Program-made: the position numbers and the translations under genes
The notes under the pieces: model-generated
Told to the model about the DNA's origin: nothing
Database searches by the model: none
The model's input: the letters and a program-made list of their open reading frames with translations, nothing else
Assembly (NCBI GenBank): GCA_026770585.1
Contig: MU647073.1
Coordinates: 51,621-72,334, forward strand
Origin: Baffinella frigidus
Lineage: Eukaryota > Cryptophyceae > Cryptomonadales > Baffinellaceae
Length of the DNA: 20,714 nucleotides
Reading direction: 5' to 3'
Shown here: piece after piece, positions 1 through 7,831 of the stretch
Numbering within the stretch: the stretch's first letter is position 1
How the letters are laid out: each line of letters begins with the position of its first letter

Positions 1-21
1 GGGGGGGGGGGGGGGGGTTGC

Positions 22-82
22 CTGCGGGGACGTCGCGGAGAGACTCCGCGAAGAGCGACTCGGGGAGGTTGGCGGTGGGCAC
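22..82 (-). CDS. Riboflavin kinase domain, second exon (partial, left edge)
   Basis: Acceptor CGCGCAG at 85-83; the exon reads VPTANLPESLFAESLRDVPA and then G. PTAN is the flavokinase signature that binds Mg-ATP, and GVYFGWA would be expected next. The sequence instead runs into a poly-G tract at the window edge, so the exon's end (GC-type donor near 21, or continuation) cannot be fixed. The rest of the domain lies outside the window. Confidence 0.72.
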
Positions 83-588
83 CTGCGCGAGACGTGACAC
101 GTGATCAACAAACCCAACACACCTGGTGGCACCTGCAGGGCGTGAATCAGGGGGGGGGGGGTTACTGTAAAGCAACGCTCTTTGGTGTAAAGCAACACTG
201 TGGGTCGCTGTGTCAGCACTGATCAAGGTCTCTCGTGTAGGCTTGTTTTGGATGAGGCGCTCCCTCACTATCTGGACCACAGGCCTAGCTCTGTCGCAAG
301 GTGGGATTGTTGAGAACGCATCAGCCGCGGAGAACGTATCAGCCGCGGAGAACGCATCAGCCGCGGCTGACGTATGGACATAATTCCCAAGGAGCAAAGT
401 ACGATTCCGCCAGACCCAAATGGTCAAAACACTTGTTCAGTGTGAAGTCTCAACAAACATACCAAACCCGGTGGGTTTGTGAACGTACCAGCCGGCTGAC
501 GTATGTAAATCATTCACAAGGAGAAAAATACGATTCCGTCTGAAATATATATGGTCATTTTTTTGGATTTGGAGGCGGGTGGATGGAC
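83..588 (-). repeat. Intron with tandem and direct repeats, between flavokinase exons
   Basis: No coding sequence is recognised. A unit of about 18 bp with core AACGCATCAGCCGCGGAG is repeated three times at about 313-366. A diverged direct repeat of about 60 bp (around 366-426 and 490-556; shared CGGCTGACGTATG, CAAGGAG, TACGATTCCG, ATGGTCA) follows. A poly-G run lies near 150 (poly-C on the sense strand). Confidence 0.55.
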
Positions 589-678
589 CCCGAGTTTCTT
601 GCCTCCGCGGCCGTAGCCAGTCGCCACCTCCCCCCGCATGTACAACACCTCCTCCATCACACGATGCGGAATCTTCTC
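589..678 (-). CDS. Riboflavin kinase domain, first exon
   Basis: 30 codons, phase 0 on both sides: acceptor GAGCAG (681-679), EKIPHRVMEEVLYMRGEV, then GYGRGGKKLG, donor GTCCAT at 588. The RGxV-GxGRGxKxLG pattern is the N-terminal strand and turn of riboflavin kinase (riboflavin + ATP to FMN), found in RFK and in the C-terminal half of bacterial RibF. It joins without a gap to VPTANL in the exon at 82. As the acceptor precedes the first Met, an upstream exon is expected; the in-phase candidate is methyltransferase exon 7. Confidence 0.75.
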
Positions 679-1513
679 CTGCTCAACGCGGGGTTAGTGT
701 CCAGGTGTTGAAACCAGAAATAGGTGGAGGGTTGAGGAGTTGACACCAGAAATTTAGGAGTTGGAAAGAGAAATGCGAGCGGAAGGAGTTGAACCCAAGA
801 GATCTCATTCTGAACCTGAATTGATTCAATTTCGGGAACTGTCCATCTAAAAGATTTATGGCACAAACCCAGCTATTTTAAAGCCCTAAGAGTACGAAAT
901 GGCTCAAACGCCATAAGCCAAATCTGAAATTAAATCTATTCAGGAACACGAAGAGATCTGGCTTGCAACCGCAGAGGGATCCAAGAGCCCCAAGACTGTT
1001 GACTGTACCATCCCTGGAAATCGGCGACCCATGGTCCGAATCTGCCGGACCAAAACTAATCAAAATACTCTGCAGGCGTTGCTACAGTTCCGAGGCGGGC
1101 GTTTCCTGCGGCTCGTAGACGTTTGGATCGCCTCTATTCTAGGCGTGAAAGTGATAAAGAGGAAGAAGAGGGCGGGTGGAGTCGACTCGCCATGACCAGT
1201 TCCAAATAGGCGGGACCCAACTGAACAAAATACTCCGAAGGGGGGGGGGGTAAAGTCGACTCGCCAAGATCGGGAGACAGGTTCCTTTCAGGAGCCCTAG
1301 GGCCTGCCGTAGTCCACTAAGCATGCTAATCACCCTGCAATCACATCGCGACGCCTAATAAAATCTATTTCGCAGCGCGTACATCTAAACTATTTCCAGT
1401 ACAAATCCCAGCATTACGTACTACACGTGCGAACCGGCTCCAACGCCAAGCCAAATCTGAGATAGAATCCATGAGGCGCCGAACTAAATTGAAGGGCGTT
1501 CAGACTCACTGAC
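679..1513 (-). repeat. Intron or spacer between methyltransferase and flavokinase exons
   Basis: No exon is recognised. It holds diverged duplicates. The segment GCCAAGCCAAATCTGAGAT near 1446-1465 has a relative at about 908-935, and the GGACCAAAACTAATCAAAATACTC segment near 1049-1073 has a relative at about 1209-1235. A poly-G run lies at 1240-1250. If the two halves form one gene this is an 835-bp intron, in the size range of its neighbours. Confidence 0.45.
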
Positions 1514-1597
1514 CATAGTCGCGATGTAGAGCTCTTCCTCTGCGACGAGGTTCACAACCTTAAGAGCCTCGAATTGCACCAGCTTGTCCAGCCCAGC
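1484..1597 (-). CDS. Methyltransferase exon 7 (C-terminal strand; stop or cryptic donor)
   Basis: The acceptor CCCTAG closes a telomere-like array. The reading AGLDKLVQFEALKVV then EEELYIATM fits the C-terminal strand of the fold and joins HELPNK in phase 0. Two ends are possible. Translation may stop at TAG (1486-1484) after nine further residues, or the strong donor GTCAGTGAG (1513 leftwards) may splice to the flavokinase exon at 678. The second is favoured by donor quality, phase, and the lack of any gene start in between. Confidence 0.72.
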   Translation of the reverse strand, partial: AGLDKLVQFEALKVVNLVAEEELYIATMVSESERPSI

Positions 1598-4500
1598 CTA
1601 GGGTTGGGGTTTGGGGTTTAGGGTTTGGGGTTTGGGGTTCAGGGTTTAGGGTTTGGGGGTTGAGGGTTTGGGGCTTAGGGTTTAGGGTGTAGAGTTAACG
1701 GCCAAAAAACATTCAAGTCAGCCTGCCTGAATCAGAGCTCGACCTTTGTTTGTTTGTTTGTTTGTGTGTTTGTTCGTTCGTTTGATTGTTCTCGTTCGCG
1801 CGGTTATCTAGCTATGTCTCGAGACTATCTGGGCTCAATAATTTAGTGTGCCCGGGCTCTTTCCCGCTCCAAAGTGGACGAATTTGTACCGCACACCCAG
1901 CATGTCAACTTGAGAATAGTCGGCCAACCCGAGTAAGGCAAAACTAGCTACCCTGGAGCCAACTCAGAGGCAAATCGGACCTTTTCTTGGGTAAATTTTC
2001 AAGGGGATGTACTGCGATTTCAGTACATCCCCTTGAAAATTTACCCACGAAATTTTCCAATTTGCCTCTTGAGTTGGCTCCAGGGTGGCTGGCGCTGCCT
2101 CACTCGGGTTGACCGACTATTCTCGAGTTGACATGCTGGGTGTGCGGTGCAAATCCGTCAACTTTGGAGCGGAGGCCCACCATATTGGTGAGCCCAAATG
2201 GACTGGGACAGAGCTAGGAGCTGGACTTCGTTGGGAAGCTCGTGAAGGATGAGGTCCGGCATCGGGTGAGACACCATTCAAAAATGCTGGAGGATCCTAT
2301 TTACATGTAGGGTTGTAAATATGTGTACCAGGATAGTGTATTCCAACCTTGCGGCTGGCCAATATATGGCTAGTTACGTGACCAATCAACGACAGTGACT
2401 ACACGAATGCCCACTTTTAAAAGCATGTCGGTTTTAAATAGCCCCCTCTAGCATTCTCGTGCGGCAGAGCTACAGTGGACCTACCCTAACACATACCCGT
2501 CGGGGCCGGGCTGATTGAGTATGTGTGGAGGGTAGGTATGCGTTATGGTGTCCACCCTTCAGGCGTACTTCCTTGCAGGGGGAAATCGGGGGCCGGCCGA
2601 AGGAGTATGTGTGGAGGGTACGTATGTGTTACGGTAGCCTGTGTTAGGGTAGGTGGACTGTGGACCTTGTTAGGCAGCTCGTGGAGGATGAGGTCCGACA
2701 TCGAGCCCTTGAGCTGCTTTACAAACGCCGCGCCCAGGGGATGCGATACCACCACGCGCCCCCCCCGCTTCACCTGTGAGACCCACAAAGGATTGTTGGG
2801 TTGGTTAATTGATTTAATTGGGATTCGTAAGAAAAAATACTTATGCCATAGTGATTTTTCCTATGATTTCTCGCGCCCTCCTCGCTTCACCTGTGAAACG
2901 CCGCGGGGAGTGCGCCTGCTGAGTCCTTGGTCGGATAGAAAGGGGTCAAACGGGTCTTTTAAATCCGGGTACGAATTCAAAAAATGGTACGAGTCGTGTC
3001 CAACTTGTGGGCGCTTGACTGCTCAAAACTGTAGTCAAGCCAGAAAATACCCGATCCATTTGCCCCCTTGCTATCCGAGCAAGGATCCCGGTTTCGTGTG
3101 AAGTTTCGCAGTCACCACACGGTGGGCTACGAAGTTTTCACAGCACTCAGAATCTGGGTGTAACGTGACCAAATTTGTACCTGAACAGGGCTAAAATAAG
3201 TGAAATTCGGCGAGACTCCTTTGAAAATGAAAACCTCGCGCTCCACAGTGTGGAACGCCTCCTCTCCTGCGGCCAAAAAAAATCGAAAAATCGCATTGAT
3301 TTGCACGTCCGTCTCAAGTTTTATGCTATCTTAGACATGGATTTGAAGACAAGATCGCGACCCCTAACCATAACATGTGACAAAACGAATCATTGTCACG
3401 TTTCCCCTGCCGATTCCGACACCCCGCTGGTGCGAATTCGCCAAGACCCACCCGAGAGAAAACAAACTCCCCTTCGGGGGGCGGGTGGATGGGCGGGGTG
3501 GGGGGGCACTTGACTGGCAGCAGCTCGGAGCGACAGTACTGAAGAGAGAAAAAACCTTCGCTTGGGGAGGGGGCGGGGGGATGACCGTGTGGGGAGAAAC
3601 CAACTTCCCGTGGGGGGGGAGGCAGACGAGGTTGATTAAGTTGACATACACTAAGTTGACATACACGACCGCGGTATGGAGCCAGGGGGAGAGGTGGGAC
3701 GAGACCAGAGGGCTCATGCTGCCCGTAACCACCCCGAGGGGGGGGGGATGGGCGTGGTGGTGGGGGAGCACATGACTGACATCGGTCAGCTATTTGCTGG
3801 GCGGGGGGGGGGGGGGAGCACATGGGAGCACATGGCTGGCATTTCCTCTTCCGCTACCGATACCGACACCGATCAAGTGCCAGACCGTCTTTGGGGGGGG
3901 TGGGGGGGGCACATGGCGGGGGGATGGGGGGGGGGGGGGGGGAGGACATGGCTGGCAGCGGCGCGGAGCGCCAGAACAGGGTCGAACATCGTCGGCAACA
4001 CCGCGTTCAACACCTGCTCATGTATGGAAGGTTTACTACGGGGGAGGGGTAGTTGCTTTATCTAGGTAACTGGAAAGCAATCCTGGCGGTTACTTTTCCG
4101 TCAAAGTTAAGTATTGGCGGGCATTTCCGACAACTTTTGCCAAATTCAAGGGAAAATAATAGATGGACGCAGGGCGTAAAATGACATGTAGCTCTCCCGC
4201 GTAGTAGGGTGTAGGGGTTTCACTGCCCGCCATATCAATAGGGTAACGTCCTGACAACCGGGTAGTTAGGCCTACAGTATTGCCTACGGTAGGCCGTAGG
4301 GCCCGGCAACACCGCATTCAACACCTGCTCCCGCGTGAAAGGTGGTGTTATTCTACTGTTACCGACAGTTATAAAGTGATATTATTCTGGGACCTGACTA
4401 AATCCTGTTAAAGTTTTTTGCAACTTGGGAAGCTCAACTCTTCGAGCTAAATCCTAAACCAAGAGTTGGCTCAGGGGCGCTCCAGCAACAACAGGTGGAG

Positions 4501-6109
4501 GGACGGTTCGAGCGCCAGTACAGGGTCGAACATCGTCGGCAACACCGCGTTCAACACCTGCTCCCGTCTGTAGTATTTAGGGTTTAGGGTTGTCACTGCC
4601 AGCCACATGGCTGGCAGATGGATTGGAACCGGGTGGTGCACGTTTTCGGGATCAGCGCAGGCGGGTGCGTATGCGGGTGAAGGGCCACTCAGAAGACTAC
4701 ATGGACCACGTGTGAACCGGAATTGGATCCTTTTCCTTCAATTTGTATTGGAAATGGTCACGTTACCCCCGGATATCCGCGGAGCAAAAGTCTTCGTAGC
4801 CTCCGGAGTGGTTAGGTGGGGTTTCAAAGTTTTCGGTGCAGCACAGGCAGGAGTGCATGGGTTTTGCTGCAGGGGTCTTACTGCCAGCCACATAGCTGGC
4901 AGCGATCGGAAGTGGGTGGTGCACGTTTCCAGGATCAGCACAGGCAGGTGTGCATGCGGCGCAGGGCCCGGGTTGAGGGTTTAGGGTTTAGGGTTTAGGG
5001 AGTGTGGTTTAGGGTTTAGTGTTTAGCACGACGGTATTAGGGCAGGTCGACCACACCTGCCGCTTCGCCCGCTGCAGGACGAATTGATGCTGACAACCAC
5101 CCTGGAGGCAACTCTGAGGCAAATTGGACCTTTTCTTGGGTAGATTTGCAAGGGGATGTACTGGAATCGCAGTACATCCCCTTGAAAATCTACCCAAGAA
5201 AAGGTCCAATTTGCCTCAGAGTTTCCTCCAGGGTGGATGCTCTTCCAAGGAGAGGTGGGACCATACCACAAGCCCTCCGAAGCAGATCAAATTTAGCCTG
5301 GAGCTTATGCCGCTTCCTTCAAAGGAAGGAGTGAATTCGACCCTGTCCCGGGGTAAATAGCTAATGCTCGAGCCTCCATTTTGATCAACTTCCCACCAAC
5401 CCTCACGGGAGGATCAAACAGTCGATTTTCGACCTATTCCCAAAAGTTGATTTTGCACCAAGATTGCGACTTCTTAAGTTGTAGCCAGACGAATCCGCCT
5501 GGCTGTCAAGGTGAATCCGAGGTCCGAAAATCGACTGTTTGGTCCTTCCGGGATGGTTGGTGGTCGGAGGGCGTGTGGTACCACAGCGTCGAACGGCCGA
5601 TCCGATACCACCTCGGCAGCAGGACCATACCACAAGCCCTCCGAAGTAGATCAAATTTCTCCTAGAGCTTAAGCCGTTTCCTTTAGAGAAAGGTGCGAAT
5701 TCGACCCTGTCCCGGGGTAAATAGCTAATGCGCCAGCCTCCATTTTGATCAACTTCAGAGGGCGTGTGGTACGGGGAAAAGCTAGATTTCATAAGTTGAC
5801 AAACACGACCGCTTCACGCTAAGGGGGGAGGTGCGACGATACCACAGCGTCGAAAGGCCGATCAGGTACCACCTCGGCAGGTGCGGCAGCGTCTGCTGCT
5901 CCCTCCACCGGAGCTTGATCCTCCACGTCCTCCTGTGGGGGGGACGTGCACTGTCAGCAATGTCAGCAGGGTCACGATCCAGACGTGTGCACGTCTCGAC
6001 GCAGCTGACAGTGCATGCCTCGACGCACTGTCAGCTGCGTCACGGGCCGTGACCGTGCGTGCGTGTCAGTGGCAACCCGTCCAAACGTTTGTGAATTTGG
6101 TTGAGGGTC

Positions 6110-6147
<38 letters not shown>

Positions 6148-7831
6148 GGTCGAGGGTTGAGGGTGAAAAAGCATGCATGTCGCTCGTGATCCGTCAGCCA
6201 TATTGAAAACGTCTTCAGGGGGGGGGGGGGGTGCATTGCTAGCCGCCACCAAAGGCTGGCGCCATGAAAGGGCTGGCGAGTGCGTGACCTCATCAGCACC
6301 GGGCTGGAGGTCGCTGAGCAGGCCGCCTTGAGGTCCTTTAGGTTTTAAATGCTCCCAACATATGCGAACGACACGCCCTTCCGTAGAAAGGATCTGCAGA
6401 AAAAGGATTTTTGCTTTCGGATCGCAGCTCTCGCCCAAGTGCAGTTTTATACCCAATACTCTATTTTATCCTCCATACATCTATTTTATACACCTGGTCA
6501 GCACCGGGCTGGAGCTGAGGGACGCCGTGAGCACGTCCCCGAGCACGAGAGAAGTTGATCAAATCGAGGCTGGATTTTGGCCGTTTCTTTCAGGGGAAGG
6601 TGCGAATTCGAACCATCCCTGGGGGAAACGGCTGATTCTCCAGCCTGGAGGTGATCAACTTCGGAGGGTCTGTGGACCTCACCTTATTAGTGACGGCCCC
6701 CAGATTGAGTTTTGTAAGGTAACTCGTTCTGGTACAAGTTATAAAACAAAGACCACTTAAAACTAAAAAGGATTCCAATTCCGTTTTAAACGAGGTCTCG
6801 TTTTATAATGTGTACCAGAACGAGTTACTTTACAAAACCCAGTCTGGGGGCCGTCACTCTGAACCTCGTCAGCGCCGGGCTGGAGGTCGCTGAGGGACGC
6901 CGTGAGCACGTCCCCTAGCACGAACGTCGCGTCGGGGTACCTGGTGTAGGGTTTAGGGTTTAGGGTTTTGGGCTCAGGGGGTAGGGTGCGAGGTTTACGG
7001 TGCAGGGTGTAGGGTTTCGGGTGCAGGATTTAGGGTTTAGGGCTTAGGGCTTAGGGCTTAGGGCATAGGGCGCAGGACTTCGGGCTTAGGGCGTGTGGCT
7101 CAGGGCTCAAGTCTTAGGGCTTGGGTCTTAGGGTTTAGGGTGTGAACCGCTCGCTCGCGATCTCAAGCATCTCCTCGGAGATATCAATCCCCACAACGTC
7201 CGCCTCGCGCGCCCGCCCCTCCTTGGTGAGGAACTCGATCATTGTCCCGGTCCCGACGCCCACGTCCAGCACCCATTCGCCGGGCGACAGCTTAGCGGCA
7301 TCTGCATCGGTTTGCAGGGTCACACTGATGCCGTGGCTGAGGGGCGGCGGGGTACGTAAAGGGAGCACGGTCGCAGAGGGCAACGCCGCGGGGCAAGAGG
7401 GTGCAAAGATCACCGGCGATGCGGTCGAGCCGTGGGCCGACGACTTCGCTCCACCACTTGGCGGGGGCCTCCAGCGCGACCTCGACATTGGCGGGGCGCG
7501 CCGCAAAATCCTCGGCCGCCTCGCGATACACCTCCTCAATCACCTCGTTGTGTGCATCGAGCCGCTCCTGCAGCGTGAAGGCGGGTTCCCCTGCCGCCAT
7601 GCACCGCGCGGGTGCCTGCAACGCGCGCCCCACCACCGGGACACATCGCCGCGCGGGCGCAGCGCGCGGCGCGAACGCCCCGTGGGATCCCGCGCGCAGG
7701 AGCCCGAACGAGCGCCCGCCGACCCCGGCCCAAGCTAGCGGGACGCGGTTGGACGACAGGGCACGCGCGGAGGAGCACGCGACGACGACCGACGATAGAA
7801 GGGTTGTCGGGACCAGCACCCAACGCGCCAT
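1484..7831 (-). CDS. SAM-dependent methyltransferase, 7 exons, possibly fused to riboflavin kinase
   Basis: Hand-spliced model: 7831-7414, 7301-7148, 6940-6865, 5932-5843, 4013-3948, 2773-2666 and 1597-1484 (stop at 1486-1484) or 1597-1514 if the last donor is used. All introns are GT-AG and all phases agree, giving 341 residues. It is a class I Rossmann-fold methyltransferase. Motif I VLDVGVGTG lies at residues 150-158, the acidic motif VVGIDIS ending strand 2 at 175-181, and GDVL at 200-203. FDAV (243-246) continues into NAVLPTMFDP, then a GGRVVVSHPLG strand at 272-282 and a C-terminal EEELYIA. Substrate and reaction are not evident. Residues 1-25 are hydrophobic and signal-like, followed by an Arg/Ala-rich stretch with AFAP near residue 52, so organelle (plastid) targeting is possible. 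An Ala/Glu-rich insertion fills residues 217-238. The donor GTCAGTGAG after ATG at 1514 joins in phase to riboflavin kinase exons further left, so the stop at 1484 may be intronic. Confidence 0.82.
1601..1695 (-). repeat. Interstitial telomere-like array ending at exon 7 acceptor
   Basis: Degenerate TTTAGGG/TTTGGGG units on the plus strand, so CCCTAAA on the sense strand. The array ends directly at the CCCTAG acceptor of methyltransferase exon 7. It is degenerate and intronic, not a chromosome end. Confidence 0.85.
1865..2170. repeat. Long inverted repeat (about 150-bp arms), intron 6
   Basis: Outer arms: CTCCAAAGT...GCACACCCAGCATGTCAAC against GTTGACATGCTGGGTGTGC...CTTTGGAG. Inner arms: GAGCCAACTCAGAGGCAAAT... 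meeting at a palindromic centre near 2017 (GATGTACTG...CAGTACATC). The inner 140 bp (about 1948-2088) belongs to the same family as 5097-5236. Expected to fold into a long hairpin in the pre-mRNA. Confidence 0.85.
2227..2266 (-). repeat. 3'-edge copy of methyltransferase exon 6
   Basis: Repeats the last dozen codons of exon 6 (DLILHELPN) with a following donor GTCCAG, in the downstream intron. Several substitutions relative to the exon. No acceptor sits at its start, so it is probably non-coding. Confidence 0.75.
2474..2659. repeat. Inverted repeat at exon 6 donor, with internal direct repeat
   Basis: Arms AGTGGACCTACCCTAACAC and GTGTTAGGGTAGGTGGACT. Inside, a segment with GAGTATGTGTGGAGGGTA is present twice (about 2516-2550 and 2603-2636). 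The right arm ends only a few bases from the donor of exon 6. Confidence 0.7.
2666..2773 (-). CDS. Methyltransferase exon 6 (GGRVVVSHPLG strand)
   Basis: 36 codons, phase 0 on both sides. Acceptor TCTCACAG; VKRGGRVVVSHPLGAAF begins at 2773 and the exon ends ILHELPNK with donor GTCCAC at 2665. The GG-hydrophobic-SHPLG segment and the following HELP are typical of this methyltransferase class. A 5'-edge copy lies upstream (2872-2890) and a 3'-edge copy with donor GTCCAG lies downstream (2227-2266). Confidence 0.82.
2872..2890 (-). repeat. 5'-edge copy of methyltransferase exon 6
   Basis: On the minus strand an acceptor-like TTTCACAG is followed by GTGAAGCGAGGAGGGCGCG, matching the first codons (VKRGGR) of exon 6, then unrelated sequence. 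It lies upstream of the real exon. Confidence 0.65.
3100..3945. repeat. Intron with poly-G tracts and repeat fragments
   Basis: 3106-3180 resembles the inverted repeat at 20496-20638 (shared CACACGGTGGGCT, GTTACGTGACCA-like). 3470-3945 is dominated by G runs of 7-16 bp, poly-C on the sense strand, with duplicated AAGTTGACATACAC (about 3636-3666). A small copy of the exon 5 3' end (GCCAGCCAT plus GT) is at 3832-3840. The long proline/glycine-rich reading frames here are by-products of the G runs. Confidence 0.55.
3948..4013 (-). CDS. Methyltransferase exon 5 (post-motif IV)
   Basis: 22 codons, phase 0 on both sides: VLNAVLPTMFDPVLALRAAA followed by SH. This is what should follow FDAV and precede the VKRGGRVVV strand. 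Acceptor GAGCAG is at 4016-4014; donor GTCCTC starts at 3947 and leads into a poly-C tract on the sense strand. Two upstream copies of its 5' end (4510-4557 and 4305-4324) diverge or stop before a usable 3' end, so this copy is taken as the real exon. Confidence 0.72.
4305..4324 (-). repeat. Short 5'-edge copy of methyltransferase exon 5
   Basis: GGAGCAG then GTGTTGAATGCGGTGTTGCC on the minus strand: acceptor plus the first six to seven codons of exon 5, then divergence into a CCTACGGTAGG-type repeat. Confidence 0.7.
4510..4557 (-). repeat. Longer 5'-edge copy of methyltransferase exon 5
   Basis: Acceptor GAGCAG followed by 16 codons matching exon 5 (VLNAVLPTMFDPVLAL) with a single-base change, then unrelated sequence without a matching donor. 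It lies upstream of the true exon. Confidence 0.75.
4973..5032 (-). repeat. Telomere-like array
   Basis: GGGTTTAGGGTTTAGGG units on the plus strand (CCCTAAA on the sense strand) within the intron between exons 4 and 5. A shorter run of the same sort is at 4573-4593. Confidence 0.8.
5097..5236. repeat. Inverted-repeat element, same family as 1948-2088
   Basis: Near-perfect arms of about 65 bp: CCACCCTGGAGGCAACTCTG...AAGGGGATGTACTG and its complement. It shares arm and loop sequence with the core of the hairpin at 1865-2170. Two copies in one gene indicate a dispersed, MITE-like family; no transposase is present. Confidence 0.85.
5279..5392. repeat. GAAGTTGATCA-type inverted-repeat element, copy 1
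   Basis: Begins GAAGCAGATCAAATTTAGCCTGG and ends CTCCATTTTGATCAACTTC, with a centre containing GAATTCGACCCTGTCCCGGGG. Same architecture as 5643-5756, 6551-6662 and 12347-12460. Confidence 0.8.
5393..5563. repeat. Inverted repeat with CCACCAAC arms
   Basis: Left arm CCACCAACCCTC...CAAACAGTCGATTTTCG and right arm CGAAAATCGACTGTTTGGTC...GATGGTTGGTGG, about 45 bp each, around an unrelated centre of about 80 bp. It abuts the element at 5279-5392. Confidence 0.8.
5582..5621 (-). repeat. 3'-edge copy of methyltransferase exon 4 with donor
   Basis: On the minus strand: GCTGCCGAGGTGGTATCGG...TTCGACGCTGTG then GTACCAC. It repeats the last 13 codons of exon 4 with substitutions (P to S in VVPDRP). An AG within it would give a 30-nt frame-preserving unit, but that would duplicate a core strand of the fold, so it is treated as an intronic copy. 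Confidence 0.7.
5643..5756. repeat. GAAGTTGATCA-type inverted-repeat element, copy 2
   Basis: GAAGTAGATCAAATTTCTCC...GCCTCCATTTTGATCAACTTC. Flanking ACCACAAGCCCTCC and GAGGGCGTGTGGT extend the inverted repeat to about 5629-5771. The internal GTGCGAATTCGACCCTGTCCCGGGG is shared with copy 1. Confidence 0.8.
5843..5932 (-). CDS. Methyltransferase exon 4 (acidic/Ala-rich insert, FDAV)
   Basis: Acceptor CACAG precedes 5932. The exon is exactly 30 codons, phase 0 on both sides. It starts with an Asp/Glu/Ala-rich stretch (EDVEDQAPVEGAADAAAPAE) and ends RPFDAV, the strand-4 motif of class I methyltransferases. The low-complexity first half looks like an insertion relative to typical family members. 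Donor GTATCG is at 5842. A copy of the 3' end with its own donor is at 5582-5621. Confidence 0.75.
6100..6164 (-). repeat. GGGTTGA heptamer array
   Basis: About nine tandem GGGTTGA/GGGTCGA units, a variant of the telomere-like heptamer, within the intron between exons 3 and 4. Confidence 0.85.
6290..6320 (-). repeat. 3'-edge copy of methyltransferase exon 3, second
   Basis: Minus strand CTCAGCGACCTCCAGCCCGGTGCTGATGAG then GTCACG: the last ten codons of exon 3 (LSDLQPGADE) with donor. Downstream of the true exon. Confidence 0.75.
6333..6425. repeat. Dispersed repeat shared with 16610-16710
   Basis: AGGTCCTTTAGGTT, GCTCCCAACATATGCG, CTGCAGAAAA and CTTTCGGATC occur in the same order near 16618-16705. 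The function is not apparent. Confidence 0.6.
6499..6546 (-). repeat. 3'-edge copy of methyltransferase exon 3, first
   Basis: Minus strand GTGCTCGGGGACGTGCTCACG...CCGGTGCTGACCAG then GTGTAT. It matches the second half of exon 3 but has lost a GAC codon region and has no acceptor in front. Confidence 0.75.
6551..6662. repeat. GAAGTTGATCA-type inverted-repeat element, copy 3
   Basis: GAAGTTGATCAAATCGAGGCTGG...CCAGCCTGGAGGTGATCAACTTC, a well-conserved copy lying immediately beside an exon 3 edge copy (6499-6546). Confidence 0.85.
6689..6858. repeat. Inverted repeat with CTCGTTCTGGTAC arms, copy 1
   Basis: Left arm AGTGACGGCCCCCAG...GTAACTCGTTCTGGTAC; right arm GTACCAGAACGAGTTAC...CTGGGGGCCGTCACT, about 60 bp each. 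The right end lies six bases from the donor of methyltransferase exon 3. Related to 9318-9420. Confidence 0.85.
6865..6940 (-). CDS. Methyltransferase exon 3
   Basis: The telomere-like array ends exactly at acceptor CCAG (6944-6941). The split Arg codon restores the frame and gives ERYPDATFVLGDVL, the usual continuation after motif II. It ends in phase 0 at GAG (6865) with donor GTTCAG. Two copies of its 3' end lie downstream in the intron, at 6499-6546 and 6290-6320. Confidence 0.82.
6948..7141 (-). repeat. Telomere-like array filling intron 2
   Basis: TTTAGGG and variants (CTTAGGG, GTGTAGG) on the plus strand; CCCTAAA-like on the sense strand. It occupies almost the whole 206-bp intron, from just after the donor of exon 2 to the acceptor of exon 3. 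Confidence 0.85.
7148..7301 (-). CDS. Methyltransferase exon 2 (SAM-binding motifs I and II)
   Basis: The acceptor is GATGCAG at 7304-7302. Exon 1 (phase 1) joins to give a DAAKLSPGEW sequence leading straight into VLDVGVGTG, the SAM-binding glycine loop, and then VVGIDISEEMLEIAS. It ends in phase 2 at 7148. The intron starts GTTCAC and runs directly into a CCCTAAA-type array. The 112-bp intron 1 is the shortest in the gene. Confidence 0.85.
7414..7831 (-). CDS. Methyltransferase exon 1 (start, leader, helical N-domain)
   Basis: The exon begins at the ATG at 7831-7829 and ends in phase 1 at donor GTGATC (7413). The first 25 residues (MARWVLVPTTLLSSVVVACS...) look like a signal peptide. An Arg/Ala-rich stretch with GAFAPRA follows, then from about residue 75 an acidic helical region (LQERLDAHNEVIEEVYREAA) and a WW...VGPRLDRI segment just ahead of motif I. 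No in-frame ATG lies between an upstream stop and this one that would suit the leader better. Targeting is inferred, not shown. Confidence 0.8.

Noticed and set aside
3326-3823. Long overlapping open frames rich in Pro/Gly on both strands
   Set aside because: They follow G/C homopolymer runs in an intron, show no domain, and several frames are open at once.
5050-5088. Minus-strand HQFVLQRAKRQ with AG before and GT after, resembling a methyltransferase helix
   Set aside because: It lies in the wrong place relative to exon 5. The exon at 4013-3948 joins FDAV and VKRGG in phase without it. It also matches no other exon in the window.
6040-6299. Minus-strand frames with PQPSTLN repeats
   Set aside because: Translation of the GGGTTGA heptamer array, not a protein repeat.
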